Below, one piece after another: positions 1 through 5,535 of a stretch of DNA of 5,585 bases (position 1 is its first letter; every line of letters begins with the position of its first letter). Origin of the DNA: CAMYJH01 sp041589735 (GTDB taxonomy: Bacteria > Pseudomonadota > Gammaproteobacteria > HK1); the NCBI GenBank assembly GCA_041589735.1, contig JBFHVA010000239.1, forward strand, positions 1 through 5,585. Reading direction: 5' to 3'. A program made the translations under genes and the position numbers. The notes below the pieces were generated by a model, which was not told the DNA's origin, did no database searches, and was given only the letters and a program-made list of their open reading frames with translations.

Positions 1-2076
1 CGGATTATTGTCGGCCTGCGGGGCATCGGCCGGACGCGTCTGCTGGGGTTTGGTTTCCGCCCGCGGCCGGTTGCCGGTATTTTCCCGCTGCCCGCCGCGA
101 CCGCCCCCCCGGCGCCGGGCATTTTCATTGCCGCCACTTTGGCCCCCGTCGTCGCGCCGCTCGTTGCGCCGGCGGCCGCCACCACGCTGTTGCGGGTTGC
201 GGGCGTCGGCACGCTTGCCGCCGCCACTGCTTCGACCGCCCTGGCCGCCACTCTTGCGCCCGCCGCGGCGGCGGCGATCGCGATCGGCGGACTGCTGTCC
301 CGAACCACGGCCACGGCCTCGCGCTCTCCGATTTTGCTGGCCGCGGCTGTCACGTTTTTGCGCAGAGGACTCCGGTGACGGTTTCTCGCCCGGAGTGAAA
401 AGCATGCCCCAGAGTCGGGCAAACAACCCAGGTCCGGATGCCGCTTTTTTCGGGACGCTCGTGGGCGCGGGCAGCGTGGGGCTGACGGATTTGACCGCCG
501 GCTCATCCACCCGTCGTCGAGTCGTTTCTTGCGCGAGCTCTGCGATATCCGTCGACTCGGTGGCAAGCTGATAGCTCGCCTGTCGATTGGCGTCGTGGGA
601 CGGATCCATGTCGCGCACGCGGTGGATCTCGTAGTTCGGAGATTGAATCAGGGGGTCGGGAACCATGATGATGGCGATGTCCTGCCGACTCTCGATTTCC
701 CGGATCGACGCCCGCTTTTCGTTGAGCAGGTAGGTGGCGATTTCCACCGGCAACTTGGCAACGACCTTGACCGTGTTTTCTTTCATCGCCTCTTCCTCGA
801 CGATGCGCAACACCGACAACGACAATGACTCGGGGCCGCGCACGTTTCCGCGGCCGTTGCACGTGGGGCACGTCCTCTGGCTCGAATCACCGAGCGAGGG
901 ACGCAGACGCTGGCGAGACATCTCCAGAAGCCCAAAACGCGAGATCCGGCCTACCTGCACCCGCGCTCGATCATGTTTGAGCGCTTCGCGCAGACGGTTT
1001 TCCACCTCTCGCTGATTTTTCGCCGGGGTCATGTCGATGAAATCGATTACGATGAGTCCGCCGACGTCTCGAAGCCGCAGCTGGCGGGCGATTTCGTCTG
1101 CCGCCTCCAGGTTGGTATTGAGGGCTGTTTCCTCGATGTCGCTTCCCTTGGTCGCCCGGGCCGAGTTGATATCGACGGTCACCAGCGCTTCCGTGTGATC
1201 AATCACCAGGGCTCCGCCGGACGGCAGTCGGACCTCATGGGCAAAGGCGGATTCGATCTGGCTTTCGATCTGAAATCGTGTGAACAGCGGTACGTTGTTC
1301 TGATACAGCTTCACCTTGTTCAAGTTCTGGGGCATGACCTGGCCCATGAACTCCCGCGCCTGCTCGTAGACTTCCTGACGGTCAATCAGGACCTCGCTGA
1401 TATCCTGGCGGTAATAATCCCGGATGGCGCGAATGATGACGTTGCTTTCCTGATAGACGAGGAAGGGAGCGGGCTTTTCCGCCGACGCGGTTGTTATCGC
1501 GTTCCACAGCTTGAGCAGATAATCCAGGTCCCATTGCAGTTCTTCGGTGGACTTGCCGACGCCGGCCGTACGGACGATCAGGCCCATTCCGGCGGGCACA
1601 TCTAGCTCGCTCAAGGTTTCTCTCAGATCCGTTCGGTCGTCGCCTTCCACCCGCCGCGAGATGCCGCCGGCGCGGGGATTGTTGGGCATGAGAACGAGAT
1701 AGCGTCCCGCCAGGCTGGGGAAGGTGGTCAGCGCCGCGCCCTTGGTCCCGCGTTCCTCCTTCTCCACCTGTATGAGGATCTCCTGGCCTTCCTTGAGCGC
1801 ATCCTTAATCGCCGCCTTGCCGCCGCCCTTGTCCGAGTCGGCAAAGTACTCTCTGGCGACTTCCTTGAAGGGCAGAAAACCATGCCGCTGAGAGCCGTAA
1901 TCGACGAAAGCAGCCTCGAGGCTGGGCTCGATTCGAGTGATCTTGCCTTTGAATATGCTGGCCTTTTTCTGGCCGTGGGAAGCAACCTCGATGTCCAGGT
2001 CGTAGAGATACTGTCCGTCCACCATGGCGACTCGCAGCTCTTCGGGCTGGGTCGCATTAACGAGCATCCTTTTCAT
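1..2076 (-). CDS. rne: Ribonuclease E, N-terminal 692 residues (3' end outside window)
   Basis: This is the essential single-strand endoribonuclease that starts mRNA decay and matures rRNA and tRNA, and it is the scaffold of the degradosome. Translation from the ATG at 2076 begins MKRMLVNATQPEELRVAMVDGQ, nearly the E. coli N-terminus, and stays open to the left edge. An S1 RNA-binding region (about 35-125) is followed by the 5'-sensor residues R169 and T170. The DNase I-like domain has metal-binding D302 and D345 and N304, equivalent to E. coli D303, D346 and N305. The Zn-link motif CPTC (C403, C406) supports dimer and tetramer assembly. An amphipathic segment GLFARLWGMLF (550-560) matches the position of the E. 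coli membrane-targeting helix. From about 575 the protein is disordered and Gly/Arg-rich. The upstream Shine-Dalgarno is weak (AGAG, 2086-2089), as could suit a translationally controlled mRNA. RNase G is excluded because the protein continues far past its roughly 490-residue length. The distal degradosome-binding region is not visible. Confidence 0.98.
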   Translation of the reverse strand, partial: MKRMLVNATQPEELRVAMVDGQYLYDLDIEVASHGQKKASIFKGKITRIEPSLEAAFVDYGSQRHGFLPFKEVAREYFADSDKGGGKAAIKDALKEGQEILIQVEKEERGTKGAALTTFPSLAGRYLVLMPNNPRAGGISRRVEGDDRTDLRETLSELDVPAGMGLIVRTAGVGKSTEELQWDLDYLLKLWNAITTASAEKPAPFLVYQESNVIIRAIRDYYRQDISEVLIDRQEVYEQAREFMGQVMPQNLNKVKLYQNNVPLFTRFQIESQIESAFAHEVRLPSGGALVIDHTEALVTVDINSARATKGSDIEETALNTNLEAADEIARQLRLRDVGGLIVIDFIDMTPAKNQREVENRLREALKHDRARVQVGRISRFGLLEMSRQRLRPSLGDSSQRTCPTCNGRGNVRGPESLSLSVLRIVEEEAMKENTVKVVAKLPVEIATYLLNEKRASIREIESRQDIAIIMVPDPLIQSPNYEIHRVRDMDPSHDANRQASYQLATESTDIAELAQETTRRRVDEPAVKSVSPTLPAPTSVPKKAASGPGLFARLWGMLFTPGEKPSPESSAQKRDSRGQQNRRARGRGRGSGQQSADRDRRRRGGRKSGGQGGRSSGGGKRADARNPQQRGGGRRRNERRDDGGQSGGNENARRRGGGRGGQRENTGNRPRAETKPQQTRPADAPQADNNP
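390..430 (-). other. Predicted membrane-targeting amphipathic helix of RNase E
   Basis: This short segment encodes residues about 549-562 of RNase E, including GLFARLWGMLF. Bulky hydrophobics (L551, F552, L555, W556, M558, L559, F560) are interrupted by R554 and small residues, which gives one greasy face on a helix. It lies just after the catalytic domain, where E. coli RNase E has its segment A that binds the inner membrane. The role is inferred from position and composition. Confidence 0.6.
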
Positions 2077-2118
2077 TGCCACCGTCTCTGGTTCTTGCCC
2101 GAGGCAGGCAAACGTGGG

Positions 2119-2138
2119 GCATCCAATTCATAGGATGC
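2119..2138 (-). repeat. Inverted repeat near the rne start
   Basis: GCATCC (2119-2124) and GGATGC (2133-2138) form a perfect 6-bp stem with an 8-base loop. It lies 43 bases upstream of the rne ATG. The stem is short, so it could have arisen by chance. Confidence 0.4.
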
Positions 2139-2186
2139 GCCGAACGCCGGCGAGCGCGCGCGAAGTCAGGCTGCGTGTGGAAAGAG

Positions 2187-2205
2187 CGGCCGCGATGGTC
2201 GGCCG
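2187..2205 (-). repeat. GC-rich inverted repeat in rne leader
   Basis: CGGCCG at 2187-2192 pairs with CGGCCG at 2200-2205 across a 7-base loop, giving a perfect 6-bp GC stem. It sits between the larger 2214-2245 hairpin and the rne start. Confidence 0.4.
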
Positions 2206-2213
2206 TCAGGACG

Positions 2214-2245
2214 GGGCGGATACCGGGGAATGCCGGTATTCGCCC
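2214..2245 (-). repeat. Strong 13-position hairpin in rne leader
   Basis: The arms 2214-2226 and 2233-2245 are complementary at 12 of 13 positions around a 6-base loop. The single irregular position (2219/2240) is an A-C mismatch in the minus-strand RNA and a G-U wobble in the plus-strand RNA. No U-tract follows on the minus strand, so it does not look like an intrinsic terminator. It lies about 140-170 nt upstream of the rne ATG and is a candidate regulatory stem-loop. Confidence 0.6.
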
Positions 2246-2260
2246 TTAGGCGCGGGACGC

Positions 2261-2384
2261 TAAACCGAAAGCGTTCCAGGATGGCGGCTTTGTCTGGCGG
2301 GCGCCGTCACGCGAGACGTGAGCCCGGGCGGCTGTTTCGGCCGTGTAGGCAAAGCTCTTTTCGTAAACATCCAGCTTCGGTTTA
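2261..2384 (-). repeat. Long-range complementary pair closing a leader domain
   Basis: TAAACCGAA at 2261-2269 is the exact reverse complement of TTCGGTTTA at 2376-2384. Skipping one base (A2270), a further GC/GC pair (2271-2272 with 2374-2375) extends the helix. The enclosed stretch has its own hairpin, with TCACG at 2307-2311 pairing with CGTGA at 2317-2321 and flanking GGGC and GCCC arms. Together these could fold as a closed multi-element RNA domain in the rne leader. The fold is predicted by eye only. Confidence 0.45.
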
Positions 2385-2429
2385 AGTTTAGCGGCTGCCT
2401 CGCTTTCGAGGTTGGTGGCCGCGTGCCGA

Positions 2430-2443
2430 GGCCCATCGGGGCC
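2430..2443 (-). repeat. Short GC hairpin in rne leader
   Basis: GGCCC (2430-2434) and GGGCC (2439-2443) form a perfect 5-bp stem with a 4-base loop, immediately next to the larger hairpin at 2449-2475. On the minus-strand RNA the two stems would follow one another with a 5-base linker. Confidence 0.4.
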
Positions 2444-2448
2444 AGGGC

Positions 2449-2475
2449 GCCGAGGAGTGACCACACTCCTGCGGC
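2449..2475 (-). repeat. Strong 11-bp hairpin with one bulge in rne leader
   Basis: AGGAGTG (2453-2459) pairs perfectly with CACTCCT (2464-2470) around the 4-base loop ACCA. The stem extends with GCCG (2449-2452) and CGGC (2472-2475), leaving G2471 (C in the minus-strand RNA) as a single bulge. The minus-strand RNA has an AGGAG sequence locked inside the stem, followed by a GTG at 2462-2464. No U-tract follows, so a terminator role is unlikely. Confidence 0.6.
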
Positions 2476-2607
2476 TTGAATCTACGGTGTCCTATTCGCC
2501 CTGTCTTTCCAGGTTTGCGCTCTCCTTCGCGTCGAGCGTCATTAAATTGTTCGTTCGTGTGCCCCGGGTTCATCGAGCCGCCAGGCTTTTTTCGGGCTTC
2601 TCGGCTA

Positions 2608-2629
2608 CGCCGCGATTCCAGTCGCGGCG
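2608..2629 (-). repeat. Hairpin at the predicted 5' end of the rne transcript
   Basis: CGCCGCGA (2608-2615) and TCGCGGCG (2622-2629) form a perfect 8-bp GC-rich stem with a 6-base loop. With transcription predicted to start near 2638, the stem would begin within about ten nucleotides of the mRNA 5' end. RNase E senses single-stranded 5'-monophosphate ends, so a terminal stem could influence decay of its own message. That functional link is inference. Confidence 0.55.
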
Positions 2630-2644
2630 CCGGGGTCTTAAAGA

Positions 2645-2673
2645 AATATAGCAATGTTGGTGCATAGCGGCAA
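2645..2673 (-). promoter_or_regulatory. Candidate sigma70 promoter for rne
   Basis: On the minus strand TTGCCG (2668-2673) is followed after exactly 17 bases by TATATT (2645-2650), with an upstream TGC giving an extended -10. The -35 matches TTGACA at four of six positions and the -10 matches TATAAT at five of six. Transcription would begin near 2637-2639. The local sequence is AT-rich against a GC-rich background. It is the best minus-strand promoter I found in the intergenic region; E. coli rne has three promoters, so others may exist. Confidence 0.6.
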
Positions 2674-2684
2674 ACTGTTAATAT
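2657..2684 (+). promoter_or_regulatory. Candidate promoter for rluC-HAD-sppA
   Basis: TTGGTG (2657-2662) is followed after 16 bases by TAATAT (2679-2684), preceded by TG at 2676-2677 in the extended -10 position. The -35 is weak (only TTG conserved) and the -10 matches four of six. The start site would be near 2690, giving a leader of about 110 nt to the GTG at 2799. This promoter physically overlaps the -35 box of the rne promoter. An alternative -10-like TTATAA at 2793-2798 has only a poor -35. Confidence 0.35.
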
Positions 2685-2798
2685 TCTTGCTTTTACTGCG
2701 GGTCGCGGTTGTTTTTAACCTAAGGTCCGAGGATGGCCCGTTATCAACTCCTCGACAGTAGCTTCGAATTTCGCGCGCACTTCGCAATGGACTTATAA

Positions 2799-3797
2799 GT
2801 GAGGTCACCCAAAGTCGATCATGCCGGTTCGAGCGACGCGGTTCGCCAGGGCGTGCGGGAGGTTCGCGTGCTCGAGGATCGGGATGGGCAACGCATAGAC
2901 AATTATTTGCTTGCAACGCTAAAAGGCCTGCCCCGTTCCCGCATCTATCAAATGCTGCGCAGAGGCGAGGTCAGGGTGAACGGCGGGCGGGTGAAGCAAA
3001 CCTACCGCCTCAAGCAAGGCGACCGGCTGCGTATACCGCCTGCTTCCACCAATGCCGGGGCGACGGCGCGCCCCCCCTCGGTGGCGCTCGCTGAACGCAT
3101 CGAGGGCAGCATCGTCTATGAGGACGACGGCCTTATGGTGATTAACAAGCCGACCGGGGTTGCGGTACATGGCGGTAGCGGCCGACGACATGGCGTCATC
3201 GAGGCGCTACGCGCCAGTCGACCGACGGCGAGACAGCTCGAGCTGGTTCATCGCCTCGACCGGGATACTTCCGGCGCGCTGCTGGTGGCCAAAAAGCGCA
3301 GCGCCTTGCGCCGGCTACACGCGGATCTTCGGGAAGGAAAAGTGGACAAGCGCTACCTGGCGCTGGTCAGGGGTCGGTGGCTCGGAGGCGAGCGAACCGT
3401 GCGCACGGCGTTGGAGAAGAACGTGGTGCGCTCAGGAGAGCGCGTAGTGCGGGCGCGGGCAGGAGGAAAACCGTCGGAAACCCGTTTTGTGCCCCTGGAG
3501 CGGGCTGCCGACGCCACCCTATGTGAGGCCTTGCCGCTCACCGGCCGCACCCACCAGATTCGAGTTCACGCGGCGGAAATCGGTCACCCGGTGGCGGGAG
3601 ACGTCAAGTACGGGGATCGGGAATTCAACAAGCACATGCGAAAATGCGGGCTCGCTCGGATGTTCTTGCACGCCCACCTCCTGGGATTCACAAGCCCGGC
3701 CTCCGGGCGCTGGATTCAGGTTTCGGCGCCGCTGGACGAGGATCTGGTCCAGGCGCTCGAGTCCCTGGGGCTTCAAGTGCCTCGAGCTTTGAACTGA
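2799..3797 (+). CDS. rluC: 23S rRNA pseudouridine synthase RluC
   Basis: RluC isomerises specific uridines of 23S rRNA (955, 2504 and 2580 in E. coli) to pseudouridine. The 332-residue product compares with 319 in E. coli and aligns along its length. An N-terminal S4 RNA-binding domain (about 25-82, with GQRIDNYL, RSRIYQMLRRGEVRVN and GDRLRIPP) precedes the RluA-family catalytic domain. The active-site motif HRLDRDTSG is at 151-159, with D154 as the catalytic aspartate. Other family motifs include INKPTGVAVHGGSG (115-128), GKPSETRF (223-230) and LTGRTHQIRVH (247-257). The annotated start is a GTG immediately after an in-frame TAA, with only a weak Shine-Dalgarno (TGGA). An in-frame GTG at 2868 has a much better one but would remove part of a conserved N-terminal strand. 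The gene is divergent from rne, as in E. coli, and heads the plus-strand run. Confidence 0.96.
   Translation: MRSPKVDHAGSSDAVRQGVREVRVLEDRDGQRIDNYLLATLKGLPRSRIYQMLRRGEVRVNGGRVKQTYRLKQGDRLRIPPASTNAGATARPPSVALAERIEGSIVYEDDGLMVINKPTGVAVHGGSGRRHGVIEALRASRPTARQLELVHRLDRDTSGALLVAKKRSALRRLHADLREGKVDKRYLALVRGRWLGGERTVRTALEKNVVRSGERVVRARAGGKPSETRFVPLERAADATLCEALPLTGRTHQIRVHAAEIGHPVAGDVKYGDREFNKHMRKCGLARMFLHAHLLGFTSPASGRWIQVSAPLDEDLVQALESLGLQVPRALN
2856..2870 (+). promoter_or_regulatory. Strong internal Shine-Dalgarno with alternative GTG start in rluC
   Basis: GGGAGG (2857-2862) lies 5 bases before an in-frame GTG (2868-2870). Starting here would give a protein beginning near VLEDRDGQRIDN, 23 residues shorter. 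The longer form keeps the segment VREVRV that matches the E. coli RluC N-terminus before the S4 domain, so I retain 2799 as the start, with real doubt. Confidence 0.35.
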
Positions 3798-3817
3798 GCG
3801 GCGACGGATGGAGTGCC

Positions 3818-4486
3818 ATGAGTGAGCGACAATACGGTCTGCTGATTTTCGACTGGGATGGCACTCTCGCCGACTCGGAGCACCGGATTGTCGACTCTGT
3901 GCGCCGCGCCCTTAAGGAACTTGGCCTGCCGGATCGCAGCCCCGCACAAATCCGCAACGTCATCGGACTCGGTATGCGGGAGTGCATGGAGACGCTGTTC
4001 CCGGATGTGGCGTCCGAGCGTCACGCCGGTTTCGTCGACGCTTACAGAAAACATTTCAGCGTCCAAAACGATAATCCGGTAGCGCTCTTTCCGGGGGTGA
4101 AAGAAGTGTTATGCGCGCTCGATACGCGGGGTTATACGGTGGCGGTCGCCACCGGCAAGAGTAGGCGGGGCCTGGATCGAGAGCTCGAGGAATCGGGTTT
4201 GGACGCCGTCGTCCAGGTTTCCCGCTGCGCCGACGAATCTCCCTCAAAACCCCATCCGCAAATGCTGGAGGACATTCTCGAGCTCACCGTAACACCGTCG
4301 CACCAGGCGCTGATGATTGGTGACACCACCTATGATATGCAGATGGCGCGGGATGCCGGAGTTGATCGGATCGGGGTGTCCTACGGCGCTCACGAAGTAT
4401 CCCGTTTGCTAGAATTCGATCCCTTGGAAATTGTTGATTCGCTGCACCATCTCGAGCAGTGGCTTTCGAGTCGTCCACTGCGTTAA
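3818..4486 (+). CDS. HAD-superfamily hydrolase, subfamily IA (phosphatase)
   Basis: This 222-residue protein resembles phosphoglycolate phosphatase and beta-phosphoglucomutase-type HAD enzymes, which remove phosphate from small metabolites through a phospho-aspartate. All four motifs are present. Motif I is FDWDGTLADS, with nucleophile D12 and acid/base D14. Motif II is VAVATGKS, with T112. Motif III is SKPHP, with K144. Motif IV is MIGDTTYDMQMARDAG, with D169 and D173. The segment between about 17 and 92 is a helical C1-type cap. The ATG at 3818 has GGAG four bases upstream and puts motif I near residue 12, as is usual; the frame is open further upstream, but that part overlaps rluC. It starts 20 nt after rluC and is probably co-transcribed. 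The same gene sits between rluC and sppA in Pseudomonas-like genomes. The substrate is unknown, so I assign no gene symbol. Confidence 0.93.
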   Translation: MSERQYGLLIFDWDGTLADSEHRIVDSVRRALKELGLPDRSPAQIRNVIGLGMRECMETLFPDVASERHAGFVDAYRKHFSVQNDNPVALFPGVKEVLCALDTRGYTVAVATGKSRRGLDRELEESGLDAVVQVSRCADESPSKPHPQMLEDILELTVTPSHQALMIGDTTYDMQMARDAGVDRIGVSYGAHEVSRLLEFDPLEIVDSLHHLEQWLSSRPLR

Positions 4487-4498
4487 TGAGGAAACCCG

Positions 4499-5524
4499 AT
4501 GAGTGACGAAATCTCAAATCAGCTTCCACCCCTGAAAGACGACGATGACGGAATGGTCGCCGAGGACCGGGTCGCGAAAAAACACGTCGACGACGAAACC
4601 TGGCAGCGGGATTTGATAAACAGGCTTACCTTCGCCTCTTTGATTGAACAGCGCCGCGCGCGTCGCTGGGGGATGGCGTTCAAGTTCGCATTCCTGATTT
4701 ACCTGGTTATTGTCACCATTATTTATATTCCATTCAGCCTCTTCCCGGACGCCAAGAGTGGCAAACACACGGCGCTGGTCGAGGTAGAGGGACTTATCGC
4801 CAATCAAACCGACGCCAGCGCGGATTCGGTGGTCAGCGGCCTTCGCGCGGCATTCGAGAACGACAATACCGCAGGCATTATCGTTCGTATAAACAGTCCA
4901 GGCGGTAGCCCCGTTCAGGCTGGGTATATCAACGACGAGATCGTGCGGCTGAGAGAAAAGTACCCGAAGATTCCGCTTTACGCCGTCATTACCGACATTT
5001 GTGCATCAGGTGGTTACTACGTCGCGGCGGCCGCGGACAAGATCTATGCCGACAAGTCGAGCGTGGTGGGCTCTATTGGCGTGTTGATGAACGGTTTCGG
5101 ATTCGTCGATACGATGCAAAAACTCGGCGTAGAACGCCGGCTGCTGACGGCAGGTGAACATAAAGGTTTGCTGGATCCGTTTTCACCCGAGAATCCGGAG
5201 GAAATCTCCCACGTTCAGAAAATTCTCGACCGCATACACCAGCAGTTCATCGACGCGGTGAAACGGGGACGCGGTGATCGATTGAAAGAGGATGCTTCGC
5301 TGTTCAGCGGACTGATCTGGACCGGAGAACAGAGTATCGAACTCGGGCTGGTGGATGCGCTCGGAAGCAGCAGCTACGTTGCGCGGGAAATCATCGGCGC
5401 CGAGGACATCGTCGACTTCACGCCGAAACGGGGTTATCTGGAGACATTGGCGGAGCGCTTCGGAGCGGCTGTGGGTCGCGGCGTAGGAGCGCGCCTGGAC
5501 CTCTCGGACTGGCAGCTCAGGTAG
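4499..5524 (+). CDS. sppA: Signal peptide peptidase SppA-type S49 membrane protease (short form)
   Basis: S49 peptidases cut remnant signal peptides and other hydrophobic peptides at the membrane. The 341-residue protein is the short single-domain form, unlike the tandem-domain E. coli SppA of about 618 residues. An acidic cytoplasmic N-terminus and an Arg-rich patch (RRARR, 52-56) precede one transmembrane segment (about 61-82), which predicts a membrane-anchored enzyme with its catalytic domain in the periplasm. The oxyanion-type motif NSPGGSP is at 132-138. The likely nucleophile is S170 in CASGGYYVAAAADKIYAD, and the general base is K222 in GEHKGLLDPFSP. The 52-residue separation equals that of the Ser147/Lys199 dyad of Bacillus subtilis SppA. 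The start is supported by GAGGA (4488-4492) six bases before the ATG. It begins 12 nt after the HAD gene, which suggests an operon with rluC. Confidence 0.95.
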   Translation: MSDEISNQLPPLKDDDDGMVAEDRVAKKHVDDETWQRDLINRLTFASLIEQRRARRWGMAFKFAFLIYLVIVTIIYIPFSLFPDAKSGKHTALVEVEGLIANQTDASADSVVSGLRAAFENDNTAGIIVRINSPGGSPVQAGYINDEIVRLREKYPKIPLYAVITDICASGGYYVAAAADKIYADKSSVVGSIGVLMNGFGFVDTMQKLGVERRLLTAGEHKGLLDPFSPENPEEISHVQKILDRIHQQFIDAVKRGRGDRLKEDASLFSGLIWTGEQSIELGLVDALGSSSYVAREIIGAEDIVDFTPKRGYLETLAERFGAAVGRGVGARLDLSDWQLR

Positions 5525-5535
5525 CGTCTCCGACC

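Larger units (their letters stand above)
2077..2638 (-). other. Predicted long structured 5' leader of rne mRNA
   Basis: About 560 bases lie between the best rne promoter and the rne start, and no recognisable conserved protein is encoded here. Read on the minus strand, the region holds several strong inverted repeats: 2608-2629 at the 5' end, 2449-2475, 2430-2443, 2299-2325, 2214-2245, 2187-2205 and 2119-2138. A 9-bp complementarity between 2261-2269 and 2376-2384 could close a domain of roughly 120 nt. In E. coli the rne leader is 361 nt and contains hairpins through which RNase E cleaves its own mRNA. Equivalent function here is inferred from position and structure, not from sequence similarity. 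A small open frame at 2246-2464 (minus) lies inside it and is treated as unproven. Confidence 0.55.

Noticed and set aside
139..378. Alanine-rich plus-strand frame resembling a membrane protein
   Set aside because: The poly-Ala pattern is the antisense reading of Gly/Arg codons (GGC and CGC) in the RNase E tail.
8..571. Long plus-strand open frame of 187 codons rich in Arg, Pro and Ser
   Set aside because: It lies opposite the GC-rich, Arg/Gly-coding tail of rne; its composition is that of an antisense shadow and it has no recognisable domain.
973..1605. Plus-strand open frame of 210 codons
   Set aside because: It is fully antisense to the RNase E catalytic domain, whose minus-strand translation matches E. 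coli RNase E residue by residue. High GC at third codon positions creates such antisense frames.
1728..2057. Minus-strand open frame of 109 codons near the rne start
   Set aside because: It is an out-of-frame reading of the rne coding strand; the true frame begins at 2076.
2492..2542. 16-codon minus-strand frame in the rne leader (ATG at 2542, TAG at 2492)
   Set aside because: No ribosome-binding site precedes it, and a frame this short is expected by chance.
2388..2654. 88-codon minus-strand frame in the rne leader
   Set aside because: It starts at about the predicted promoter -10, upstream of the predicted transcript start, so it would not be translated from that transcript. Its composition is rich in Arg, Pro and Gly with no recognisable motif.
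3644..3817. Upstream extension of the HAD gene to a start at 3644
   Set aside because: It would overlap rluC by about 150 bases. The ATG at 3818 has a GGAG site and places the nucleophile motif at the usual distance from the N-terminus.
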